Made by a program: the position numbers and the translations under genes. A DNA stretch of 22,040 nucleotides, taken from contig JAJZFQ010000064.1 in NCBI GenBank assembly GCA_021805275.1, positions 1 through 22,040 of the forward strand. The letters run 5' to 3'. The notes below the pieces were generated by a model, which saw only the letters and a program-made list of their open reading frames with translations, had not been told where the DNA came from and did no database searches. This document shows positions 1 through 8,074 of the stretch, in pieces. How positions within the stretch are numbered: position 1 is the stretch's first letter; each line of letters opens with the position of its first letter. The stretch comes from Pseudomonadota bacterium. Its GTDB lineage: Bacteria > Pseudomonadota > Gammaproteobacteria > Steroidobacterales > Steroidobacteraceae.

Positions 1-329
1 CGGAAGACGTCTTTGCCGGATTTCGTATGCGTCGATTCATCAACCACGCACTGAAGGAGCGTGAAATAGCTCTGGCACATCGGGCTTTGGTTCGGCGGCA
101 GTCTAGTCGCAAACTCGATATGAGCGACGTGCGGCTCTGGATGCGCTTGAGTCGTGCGTACCTGCTCCAAGGCTGGTCGCAAAGGCGACTGACAAAAAAA
201 GTCGTGAGAGAGCGACTTTTTTGGTCTTCGGCTCACGCGCAGCAGACAAGCTGCCTCTCCGCATCCCCACGACTGCGCATGAATGTCTTCGTTCGCCGGT
301 CAGGACCAGTGGCGCGTCGTAAAAAAACG
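1..329. other. Window edge, no assignable gene
   Basis: No recognisable gene is complete here. A plus-strand frame is open from position 3 and its first 60 or so codons look mildly coding, but it runs through the hairpin at 194-222 and then antisense to the methyltransferase. Any real gene here would be the unrecognised 3' end of one starting outside the window. The DNA is visibly less GC-rich than the right half of the window. Confidence 0.4.
194..222 (-). terminator. Intrinsic terminator, possibly bidirectional
   Basis: A GTCG/CGAC stem (201-204 with 213-216) has an eight-base loop. It is flanked by seven A on the left and six T on the right, so the A and T runs can extend the stem. Read on the minus strand, the hairpin is followed by a T7 run, about 108 bases beyond the methyltransferase stop. 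The same structure works on the plus strand with a T6 run. Confidence 0.65.
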
Positions 330-1055
330 TCAATCATGCTCAGTACGCACGTCCGCGTCCGATTTGCGACACTCCTCGGCGATGCGAAAGCACACCATTT
401 GCTGATCACGCGGATGATTGAATTCGCCGATCCATTCTGCAGTCCATCCGCTGACGCTGGCAATGTACGTCAAGTCCTCTCTGCGGTAGTGATATGGATC
501 GCGGTCACCGTAGGTTGTAATGCTGCCGGGTTGATGGAGTATTGGTTTCCATGTCGGCCATTTCGGGTCAACGGCAAATACGGTTGCGAAGAAGGCGCCG
601 CCAGGAATCATGCTCGGGGCCAAGCGCTCAAGACAGATGCGAATTGAGTTGAGTGTCAGGTGAGTGAATACTGAAAGCGCCAGCGCGAAATCGAAAGGCT
701 TGTCGAATGGTGAAAAATCGAATTCCGCGGTGGCGTGAAGATTATTGCGAGGAACGCGGCTGTCAAGTCCCATGGGCTTGAATTCAAGTTCGTAGCCGGC
801 ATCAATCAGTGATTGATTCAGATCGATTCCGTAGTAATTACCACGATCAAGGTAGCGGGCGAAATGAACGCCGCCGCGAAGACTGCCGCAACCCACATCG
901 ATGAGCCGATGGTGGGGCAAGAGGCCGTGCGCTACCAGAAACTCAAACTGGAGCGCGCCAATCTCATCCCACATGCCACCGATCAGATCTCGATGTAGGC
1001 CGCTTTTTGCCTGATGCTCCACCAGATTCTTGTCGTAATACGAGTTCTCTTGCAT
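330..1055 (-). CDS. Class I SAM-dependent methyltransferase
   Basis: This 241-residue protein is a Rossmann-fold methyltransferase of the Methyltransf_11/25 kind and transfers a methyl group from S-adenosylmethionine to an unknown acceptor. The SAM-binding motif I is LIDVGCGSLRGG (residues 51-62), and the acidic end of strand 2 is in YYGIDLN (74-80). The N-terminal region, with LHRDLIGGMWDEIG, is typical of a family often found at edges of surface-polysaccharide clusters; that role is inference. There is no signal peptide, so it is cytoplasmic. The ATG at 1055 is the only good start, though its ribosome site is weak. It stands alone, is followed by a terminator, and is lower in GC than most genes in the window, which could indicate transfer. 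Substrate unknown. Confidence 0.85.
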   Translation of the reverse strand: MQENSYYDKNLVEHQAKSGLHRDLIGGMWDEIGALQFEFLVAHGLLPHHRLIDVGCGSLRGGVHFARYLDRGNYYGIDLNQSLIDAGYELEFKPMGLDSRVPRNNLHATAEFDFSPFDKPFDFALALSVFTHLTLNSIRICLERLAPSMIPGGAFFATVFAVDPKWPTWKPILHQPGSITTYGDRDPYHYRREDLTYIASVSGWTAEWIGEFNHPRDQQMVCFRIAEECRKSDADVRTEHD

Positions 1056-3009
1056 GTGCTTGTGTTCTTACGAAATAGGTGGGGGCGAGGATCTGGCACT
1101 TGGCAGACGGTTGGCTTGGTGGTGTTTCGGTTTAGGCGATAGTCAGAGCTTGGAGGGTAGATCATCTGACTGCCGCGCGGCAACCAATGCGCGCAAACAA
1201 TTCGGTAGCCTTTTTTGCTCTCCGAAGGGTTCTCGGATCCCGGAGATGCTTCGCGACTCGAGAGAGCGGTGCCCGGCGTGGTGCGTCGAGGCAGTGTGCT
1301 GCCGAACTCATGATATGAGACGGACGGCTGTTGCTGGAGTGAATCCGGGAGCGATCAACGGTCGGGGGCGATCGGAGCGACGTTCGGGACGATGGTCGGC
1401 ATCATCGCGACGCTGCGATCGCGGATGCAGCAGGGTGAGGCGACGGTCGGTCGAGCCCGGACGGCGGTTCTTGCGGATCGGGGGCGGAGCATGCGGCTCG
1501 AAGCGGTTAACCCAGATTCTGAGGGAGTTAAAAAATTCGCAGCGACGCACCAACCGCCTGTGTCCGGGGTGCCCTCGATGTCGCGCGGAGTGATGATCGC
1601 GCTAGTCGCTGCGCGTCGTGCCGAGGAGGCGGGAGTCGAGCCGGTTTGTACGCAATTGCTGATCGCACCGGCGCAGTAGTGCCGGCAGATGCGCTCCCAG
1701 GGGACTCAACGTGGGGGCACACCTGGGCACAAGCCGATGCGGAGCGTTTCAGCCCCCATCGGCCGGATTTGGGACGGGAACTCCCGGGTCGTGGAACCGC
1801 AGGGTTCGGCGAATGCGGCTGCCGAACGCTGAGCGGATGATGCATAAGGAACTCCAGTTGCGGCGCGGCGCAAGACGGGCCCGGCCATCTGGGCGGATAT
1901 CGTTTTGCGGCCTATGAATTGCCTGCAAGCCAAAGTCGCGGTGTCTCGGGCGAACCGGCTCGGAAGTCCCGACGTCGCCTGTCTCGCTCCGGGGGCGGGG
2001 CGGTCGACACTCGTGCGGCACAGCGATACTCGCAGGACCTGGAACAAGGCACCGTGAGCAGCGAGCCGAGGGCGCGCAAGAACCGGAACGACTGGCTGGC
2101 CAAGCCGTTCGGCAATGAGAGCCGCAGCGACTGGCGGCGGTGGCAGACCCGACTCTGGGGTTGGCCCGGGCGGCGCAGGATGCGGTTCCGGGCAGGAGAC
2201 CGGGATCAATCTCGCCCGGCCGGAGTCCGAGGCGGCTCAGAACCGTGGCGGGGTGGATGACGACGTTTCCGGCCAGGACATGCCTCGACGGGCTGCGCCC
2301 GCGCGCCGCTTGCGGCGGGGGTAATCGCTCGAGGAAGCCCGTAGGCGTCGCGCCGCGGGGAGTCCTTGCCGGGAAATCCGGACCCCGCGTGCCGCCATAC
2401 GGTGTTTACGGTCAAAGCGCATGCTCCCCTGGCGATGCCGCTGCGTTGTCCAGAGAAGTCGAGTGCCCGGACCAATGCGCCGGCCGATCACGGGCGTCGC
2501 CAATACCGGAGCAAGCCTCCGCGCGCGCGGCCTGCAGCAGGGCTGATCGGGAGTTCACCGCAACGAGTCTGGGTCGCACGCGCAAGACGCCGGAATTTCG
2601 CTCGCTATCCTCGAGCGCACGGTCGGGTTCCAATCCCGTCGCCTTCGGCTGTGCTCTGGCCGGCAGCCTGCGGATCCGCCGGTTCGTCGGCCGGCCTCTC
2701 TCAGGAAAAATAGAAAAAACCGGGACTTAAGATCGGCAATGGGCACCTCTTTTGAATGGCCTGAGATGCATCCCGCTGTCGCTGGTCGTGACGCTATTCC
2801 GCGACCTCCGATCGGGCCTTCGCCGAGGTGCTTACCTTTTTGCCAAACCCCGCACCGCCACCCATTGCCAACCCGCACGGCGGGCCGTAGCCTTTCAATC
2901 GCCTTTACATCGGGCCGCCTCTGCCTGGCGGCGGCCGCAGAATCGTCACAGGCAAAACCCGTTCAATCGATCCTCAGATGCAAGCCATCGTGAGCGCGTC
3001 CAGGTATGT
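1056..3009. other. Long gene-free stretch
   Basis: Nearly 2 kb separates the methyltransferase start from the permease start. Open frames exist on both strands, but their translations are rich in Arg, Pro, Ser and Gly, lack hydrophobic periodicity and resemble no family I know. They look like chance frames in GC-rich DNA. A perfect 12-base palindrome (TGCCGCGCGGCA, about 1171-1182) is followed some 27 bases later by a T6 run. I saw no RNA gene, long repeat or mobile element. The permease promoter and leader must lie at the right end. Confidence 0.5.
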
Positions 3010-4377
3010 ATGAGCGATAAGCTGAAATCCAATTCACTCTCGTTCTTCGAGTCGCTGATCATGGGTGTGGCTGGAAGCGCGCCCGGCTTTTCAATCGCGG
3101 TTGCGATTTCCGGCCTATTGGCGACGGCCGGCTTTGTTTCGCCGAACGCCGTGCTCCTCTTCGCCTTGCCGATGCTTGGCATCGCGCTCGCGTACAAGGG
3201 CCTCAATCAAAAGTTCGCAAACGCCGGCGCCGCCTACGAGTGGACAAAAATCGGCTTCGGAAAGCCGTTCGGATACTTCTCCGGCTGGGCTCTTCTGATC
3301 GCCACGATGGTCTTCATGGTTGCCGGCAGCGTGCCTCTGGGTACCGCGACGATCGACCTCGTCAATCCGTCTCTGACCGATCATGTGCTGCTCACCACGA
3401 GCATTGGCGCCTTCTGGTTCCTCGGGATCGGACTGGTACTGATTGCTGGAATCGAGATTACCAGCAAGGTCCAGGTCGTCATGAGCTCGATCGAGCTGCT
3501 GATCCTGTTCTCGATCTCGGTTGCCGCGTTCGTGCGCACGGCAACCGGGCACGCAGTCAATCCGTTTTCTTGGGCGTGGTTCGGATTCCATTACTCGCGC
3601 GCGAGCTTCGCATCTTCCGCGCTGATCGTGGTGTTCCTCTACTGGGGCTGGGACGTCACCGCGAACCTCTCCGAGGAGACCCGCAACGATCGCCCGAACG
3701 CCGCCGGCAATGGCGGCTTCCTGAGCGTATTCGTGACGATCGCATCGTTCGCCGCATTCACGGCAGCGACGCTGATGCTGTTCTCACTGCGCGATGCATC
3801 CGGGTTTTCCGATAACCTGATCTTTCGCGTCGCCGCCGCCGCCGGACTCGGCAAGGTCGGGGGCTACGCCGCCGCGCTCGCAATGATTCTCTCGGGCGTC
3901 GCTACGCTCGAGACGAGCATGCTGCAGTTCTCACGCACCCTGTTCGCGATGGGACGGGACCGGGCTCTTCCCGGCTACTTCGGGCAGGTACATGCGCGCA
4001 CCGTTACGCCTGTGCGTACCATGTATCTGTTGCTCGCGGTTGGTCTGGCGATGATCTTCGCCTCGAGCTTCATGCCCTCCATTGCCTCAATTCTCGCCGA
4101 CTCGGTCAATGCGATCGCCGTGCAGGTTTCCTACTACTACGGACTCGCCGGACTCGTGTGCGCCTGGCTGTACCGGGATAGCCATCGGGAGTCTCCCGTG
4201 ACGTTTCTGCAGTATGCGGCTGCGCCCGCTCTCAGCGCGATCGCGCTTATGACCCTCGGGGTCTACGCCATCTCGACATTCGACACGACCAGCCGGATCG
4301 TGGGCATAGGGGGGCTGATCGGCGGGGTGCTGTTCTTCCGCCCTAACGGCTATCGGCGTGCCGCCGCGTCGGCTTGA
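3010..4377 (+). CDS. APC-superfamily amino acid permease
   Basis: This is an inner-membrane transporter of about 455 residues with roughly 12 hydrophobic segments, the usual size and topology of amino acid/polyamine/organocation permeases. TM1 carries the unwound Gly-rich substrate motif GVAGSAPGFSIAVAISG. A mid-protein WGWDVTANLSEETRND segment matches the TM6 and following-loop region of the family, whose members move amino acids or related solutes by proton or solute coupling. The frame stays open to 2752, but the upstream residues are Arg/Ala/Pro-rich and not permease-like, so I chose the ATG at 3010 (MSDKLKSNSLSFFESL). The ribosome site is weak. The gene is monocistronic and convergent with the desaturase. 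The substrate cannot be read from sequence. Confidence 0.88.
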   Translation: MSDKLKSNSLSFFESLIMGVAGSAPGFSIAVAISGLLATAGFVSPNAVLLFALPMLGIALAYKGLNQKFANAGAAYEWTKIGFGKPFGYFSGWALLIATMVFMVAGSVPLGTATIDLVNPSLTDHVLLTTSIGAFWFLGIGLVLIAGIEITSKVQVVMSSIELLILFSISVAAFVRTATGHAVNPFSWAWFGFHYSRASFASSALIVVFLYWGWDVTANLSEETRNDRPNAAGNGGFLSVFVTIASFAAFTAATLMLFSLRDASGFSDNLIFRVAAAAGLGKVGGYAAALAMILSGVATLETSMLQFSRTLFAMGRDRALPGYFGQVHARTVTPVRTMYLLLAVGLAMIFASSFMPSIASILADSVNAIAVQVSYYYGLAGLVCAWLYRDSHRESPVTFLQYAAAPALSAIALMTLGVYAISTFDTTSRIVGIGGLIGGVLFFRPNGYRRAAASA

Positions 4378-4600
4378 CGGTGCTTCCGACCGTGGCAGCT
4401 CCGCATGAACGGCGAACCAGGTGCGTGCTCGACCCATGAGCGTACTGAACCCGTCGGCGTGACGTCGCCGCAGACGCCGAAACACGCAATTTTTCGATGG
4501 GTTGCTGCGAAGTAGAGCGAGCGAGCTGGGCGACCTTCACCCTTCACCGCCCGATGCTCGCACGCTGGTGCACTCTGTCGGATGGCGATGCGGGCGCGGC
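4378..4600. other. Convergent intergenic region with hairpins
   Basis: ACGGT/ACCGT (4377-4381 with 4389-4393) forms a small hairpin at the permease stop. CGGCGT/ACGCCG (4455-4460 with 4474-4479) forms a second one and is followed, after a ten-base gap, by T5 (4490-4494). Either could end permease transcription, but neither is a textbook terminator. Confidence 0.35.
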
Positions 4601-5659
4601 TCACATGCGCTGCTGGTATTCCGCCACGGAAATGATGCGTTGTGCATGCCTGTCCCAGAGAATGCACCGTAGTGCACCGAGAACCTCGTGCAACCTCAGG
4701 CGTCTCACGCGCGCAAATAAGTGCTCATATTCCCTGTGGCACTCGGCCAGGCGGTAGCCTGGGATGCTGGCAGACAGATGATGAATGTGATGATAGCCGA
4801 TATTCACGGTGCACCAATTCAGCCAACGCGGCAGCACGAGAAAACTGGTGCCCTCAATCGCGCCGGTATCGTGGTCCCAGCGTGCGGTGTCGCTGGCGTA
4901 GGAATCCTTGAAATTGTGCTGCACCGTGAACAGCACGATGCCGGCGCCACCGGCGATGGACACGCTGAGAACATAGATCGAGAAGAACGTGGCTGCTCCG
5001 CACAGGACGCACATTGCGCCCCACGCGCTCAGCAAGACAATGTTGTTCCAGAGCATGTGCCGGTATTCTCTTGGCGATTTCCAATAGCGCGACCGATAGG
5101 TGGCGGCATGCGCTCGGAGTGAGGCGCCAGGCTGAGCGATTTTCTGCCGCGCCACGTGAATTGCGAGGCCGATGCTTCCCTTCAGCCAGGTAAAGCGCGG
5201 ATTGAAGATCAGATACACGAAGCCCGCCACCGGCGCAACGAGCACGCTGCACCTGAACCGGTAGGCGCGCTGCTGCGCGCTGGATAGCGCCGCGTATTCA
5301 TTGACTGAGAGAGTCGAATACGGTCCGCGGTATTTCTCCCAGTTGCCGTTGTGTGCGTGATGATAATTGTGATGCTGTGACCAGACGTACTGGGGCATTC
5401 CGGAAATGACACCGAGGAGGAAGCCGACAGACCGATTGAGCCGACAGCTGCGAAACAGGCTTCCATGGCCACATTCGTGCATCAAGCCGAATACGCGCAC
5501 AGTCAATAGGATGATGAGCAGCACCGGGAGCACGGCAAGCCACGCAGACACGTCGGCGAATCGGACGGCAGCCCACCAGAGAAGCGCCAGCGGGACCAGC
5601 GTGGTGAGAATCTGGGTCATTCCCTTGATGTCGTCGGACTTGGCGTATTGGCTGATCAT
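4601..5659 (-). CDS. Membrane fatty acid desaturase
   Basis: This integral-membrane di-iron enzyme introduces double bonds into acyl chains using oxygen and electrons from ferredoxin or cytochrome. All three histidine boxes are present: HECGH (residues 61-65 from this start), HHNYHH (96-101) and HHIHH (290-294). The length of about 352 residues and the paired hydrophobic segments (about 15-60 and 205-250) fit the desaturase fold. The frame also allows a GTG start at 5698, adding 13 hydrophilic residues; I prefer the ATG at 5659 (MISQYAKSDD), but the choice is not decisive. It is monocistronic, with no electron-transfer partner adjacent. Regioselectivity cannot be determined; the boxes resemble the acyl-lipid desaturase group. 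A related hydroxylase activity is possible but less likely. Confidence 0.88.
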   Translation of the reverse strand: MISQYAKSDDIKGMTQILTTLVPLALLWWAAVRFADVSAWLAVLPVLLIILLTVRVFGLMHECGHGSLFRSCRLNRSVGFLLGVISGMPQYVWSQHHNYHHAHNGNWEKYRGPYSTLSVNEYAALSSAQQRAYRFRCSVLVAPVAGFVYLIFNPRFTWLKGSIGLAIHVARQKIAQPGASLRAHAATYRSRYWKSPREYRHMLWNNIVLLSAWGAMCVLCGAATFFSIYVLSVSIAGGAGIVLFTVQHNFKDSYASDTARWDHDTGAIEGTSFLVLPRWLNWCTVNIGYHHIHHLSASIPGYRLAECHREYEHLFARVRRLRLHEVLGALRCILWDRHAQRIISVAEYQQRM

Positions 5660-6299
5660 GGCGCACTTCTGGCGCTTCAGACATTCAGTCGAATCCACGG
5701 TGAACCCCCGCGTGCCAAAGTTGTAGTCTTGAAAAATCAGGCGTCGCGACCCCTGGGCGCGGTGACCTCGGTGGAACCGAAATTCGACTTGCTGCGTGGA
5801 TCACGGCTGATGTGCGGGTATTTCGGTCGAGTAATGAAGGCGCAGGGCGAAATGGAGCGCGCTGACTGTCAGCGTTGCGCGGCGCAACGACTGATAGCGC
5901 CCACCTCGGGCGCTGCCTTGCCGGCAGCAACCCGTGGGCAGCCGAGAGCGCTCAGGCGTCACGGGCAGAGGATGGCCGTCCTGGCTCGACGAGCGCCGCG
6001 ATCACATCGCGAGCTGCGTCTGTAGGCGCCGAGGGTGTGCACTGCACCCGGCGTTTCGGGTCACGATACTTCATGTGCCGACCGCAGGCAGGCCGGAACA
6101 GAATGCGTGGGCGCGCGAAAAATCATCTGCGCCCCCGCAGTCTGGCGAGTGGGCCATCGGTCGTGGATGCAGGGGCCGATGGCCATGCGTCCCGCGCCGG
6201 GGCGATTCAGGCTGCTCATGGCATGTGGACCCGCGGGCCGTACGTGAGCAACCTCGCGGGTCAGCGCGAAGAGGAGAATTCCACCGAAGGGCTGTGCCA
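5660..6299. other. Gene-poor stretch upstream of the desaturase
   Basis: About 640 bases hold no convincing coding sequence. They must contain the desaturase promoter on the minus strand and probably that of the small ORF at 6300 on the plus strand. The central part (5860-5927) is a cluster of short perfect inverted repeats, listed separately. Confidence 0.45.
5860..5927. repeat. Cluster of four adjacent inverted repeats
   Basis: Four short hairpins follow one another with little space between: CGCTGA-CTG-TCAGCG (5860-5874), GTTGCG-CGG-CGCAAC (5874-5888), AGCGCCC-ACCTC-GGGCGCT (5896-5914) and CTGCC-TTGCC-GGCAG (5913-5927). The first two share a base and the last two overlap by two. The group lies about 200 bases upstream of the desaturase start. 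It could be a REP-like element, a structured leader or a chance cluster in GC-rich DNA. Confidence 0.5.
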
Positions 6300-6506
6300 A
6301 TGCAGCTGCTCTCACAGGAACACGAAGCGGTGCGGTGGACTCAAGCCGCCGCTCTGTGGTTCGTCGAGCCTTCCACGGGGGGGCGTCTGATCGCGATCAG
6401 ACAGCGCACCGGAGTCGTTGTAGACATGCCGAAAGGTCACGAGCCGATGGGCAGACTACAGCACGTCGTCCAAGCGTGCTCGTCTTTCGTCTCGAACTTC
6501 GGATAA
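6300..6506 (+). CDS. Small hypothetical protein (68 aa)
   Basis: This short frame opens with MQLLSQEHEAVRWTQAAALW and ends ACSSFVSNFG. I do not recognise a family. It may be real: composition is balanced rather than Arg/Pro-rich, codon third positions favour G/C, AAGGG lies about 10 bases before the ATG with a GAGGAG further up, and a perfect 8-bp hairpin follows 17 bases after the stop. It has no signal peptide or membrane helix, so it would be cytoplasmic. Against it: the frame continues upstream without a stop, and an 18-base palindrome lies inside it. No neighbour suggests a function. Confidence 0.38.
   Translation: MQLLSQEHEAVRWTQAAALWFVEPSTGGRLIAIRQRTGVVVDMPKGHEPMGRLQHVVQACSSFVSNFG
6385..6402. 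repeat. Perfect 18-bp palindrome
   Basis: GTCTGATCGCGATCAGAC is identical to its reverse complement across all 18 bases. It lies inside the 68-residue frame at 6300-6506. Its size and symmetry fit a dimeric-protein operator or a cruciform. Confidence 0.6.
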
Positions 6507-6523
6507 TGACTGCGAATTGTGCT

Positions 6524-6545
6524 GATCGGCCCCGTGCGGCCGATC
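6524..6545 (+). terminator. Hairpin after the small ORF, no T tract
   Basis: GATCGGCC and GGCCGATC form a perfect eight-base-pair stem around a six-base loop, starting 17 bases beyond the stop of the small ORF. No T run follows, so it is at best a weak or processing-type terminator. Confidence 0.35.
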
Positions 6546-7131
6546 GAGCTTGATGTCGGCCTGCGCTGGGCGCGGGAAGTGCGCTCGGCAGTCTCCCACG
6601 AGGGCCGGTACCGATCCTGCCAAGACTCTTTCGCCGGACTCGTGCATGGCAGGGTAGGCATCGGCGGCCTCCTGGAAGCCTGTTTGCTGCAAGTCATTGA
6701 TTTTCTAAGTTACCTGCAGCCTCCCGGCACCTCGGTGCCTTGCCATGCCGTGAGCCGGAGCGGCTCCGGGCATGCGCGCGTGCCGGAAATCCATGCGCGG
6801 GCTTCCCAGATTCCGCGCCGCCCGGCACGCCCTTCAGGGGGTTACTTAAGATGCAGCGCAGGTCATGGCGGGGTTCTGCGCGCTCAGTGGACCGCACGAG
6901 TCTTTGGCCGGCATTAGCTCTGCAGTTCCGTCAAGCTCGCTGATCGGCTCGGTCGCGTGGCAAACTCCCCGGTCATCGAAGGAAAGTCCAATGTTCCGTA
7001 CAGGCCACGGCGGACGATGATCGGCATTCGTCATCCCTCGATCCTGCGAAGCACGCAAAGGCGTAATAGGTTGTCTTCACGCCTTCACGTGTCGACATCT
7101 GGCCGCTCGTCCACGGCCCGTCTCAGCTAAA
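6546..7131. other. Gene-free stretch with small hairpins
   Basis: No credible gene was found in these 586 bases. Two perfect hairpins lie close together: GGCAC-CTCG-GTGCC (6726-6739) and CCGGAG-CGG-CTCCGG (6755-6769). The second is flanked by CATGC and GCATG, which could lengthen it with a bulge. The promoter for the CtaG-like gene is presumably near the right end, but no clear -35/-10 pair was seen. Confidence 0.4.
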
Positions 7132-7989
7132 TTGCCCGGAGTCGCCTTGCCGTTATCGGGACTTGCGCTAATTCTTCCGTGGGAATTCTCACCCACCGTG
7201 CTGGCAACCGTTGTCATTGTCGTCACGCTCTACGCTCGCGGTACGAGGCAGGCCGTCGCTCCGATTTCCCGCTCCCGTCACTTGATGTTCTATCTGGGCA
7301 TTTTCCTCATCTACTGCGCATTGCAGACGAGTTGGGACTACTATGCCAGCCACATGTTCTTCGTTCACCGGCTGCAGCACTTCGTGCTGCATGATATCGG
7401 GCCGGCGCTTCTGGCCGCCTCGGCGCCCGGAGCTGAACTGATGCGCGGTCTGCCACGATGGATGGGCAGGCACGCCTCGAAAATGGCCCTCCGTTTACGT
7501 CCCGTGGCGCGCATGATCTTCGAGCCGTGGACGGCCACCGCTCTTTACATTGCCAGTCTGATCGTGTGGATTTGGCCATCCGTGCACTTCGACGTCATGC
7601 TGAGCAATGAACTCTATCGGCTCATGAACTGGAGCGTAGTGCTTGGCGATCTGCCGTTCTGGTGGCTCGTTCTGGATCCGAGGCCCTATCCTCTGGCACG
7701 TGTCAGAGGCGGCTATCGTCTGCTGATGCTGTTTGTCGTCATGTTGCCCATGATGCTGGCGGGCGCGTTCCTCAGCCTCTCGCGGCATGATTGGTATACG
7801 GTATATGACATCTGCGGACGCTTCACTGCGGTATCCGCCATGACCGATCAACACCTCGGTGGATTGATTATCTGGATCCCCGGAAACATACTTTTGGGGA
7901 TCGTCGCACTCGTCGTCCTGCGTCGGATCCTTTACCAGGACCGCGCAGCACCGAGCCTCGCCGAAGGCCAGGGGATCCGGCCCGATTGA
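7132..7989 (+). CDS. CtaG/caa3-type cytochrome c oxidase assembly protein
   Basis: This polytopic inner-membrane protein of about 285 residues matches the Caa3_CtaG family, implicated in building aa3/caa3-type oxidases and probably in copper delivery to CuB. It has about seven hydrophobic segments. The diagnostic histidine run HMFFVHRLQHFVLHDIGPALL, cut here to its key residues His74, His79, His83 and His87, follows the second segment, and a further conserved-type DQHLGG lies near the C terminus. This family is distinct from the Cox11-type CtaG. The start is uncertain: TTG at 7132 has no good ribosome site, no ATG occurs in frame, and the frame is open back to 7021. No oxidase subunits are nearby. 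It converges on the antiporter. Confidence 0.82.
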   Translation: MPGVALPLSGLALILPWEFSPTVLATVVIVVTLYARGTRQAVAPISRSRHLMFYLGIFLIYCALQTSWDYYASHMFFVHRLQHFVLHDIGPALLAASAPGAELMRGLPRWMGRHASKMALRLRPVARMIFEPWTATALYIASLIVWIWPSVHFDVMLSNELYRLMNWSVVLGDLPFWWLVLDPRPYPLARVRGGYRLLMLFVVMLPMMLAGAFLSLSRHDWYTVYDICGRFTAVSAMTDQHLGGLIIWIPGNILLGIVALVVLRRILYQDRAAPSLAEGQGIRPD

Positions 7990-8074
7990 GCGCGCGGAGA
8001 GGAGGCGGGCGTCTCGATGCTGCAAATCCTCAGGCGGGAGCGCATCGCGTCGGCAGCCGATGGCGCCGGTCCAC

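Noticed and set aside
27..647. 206-residue plus-strand frame at the left edge
   Set aside because: It passes through the terminator hairpin and then runs antisense to a clear methyltransferase. Only the first part could be the end of a gene starting outside the window.
1054..2730. Several 60-200-residue frames on both strands
   Set aside because: Translations are Arg/Pro/Gly/Ser-rich, overlap each other and show no family features; typical chance frames in GC-rich DNA.
6700..6860. Similar GTTAC...TGCAG words at about 6708 and 6840 that could be the ends of a small mobile element
   Set aside because: The match is short and interrupted, in either direct or inverted orientation, with no target-site duplication; probably chance.
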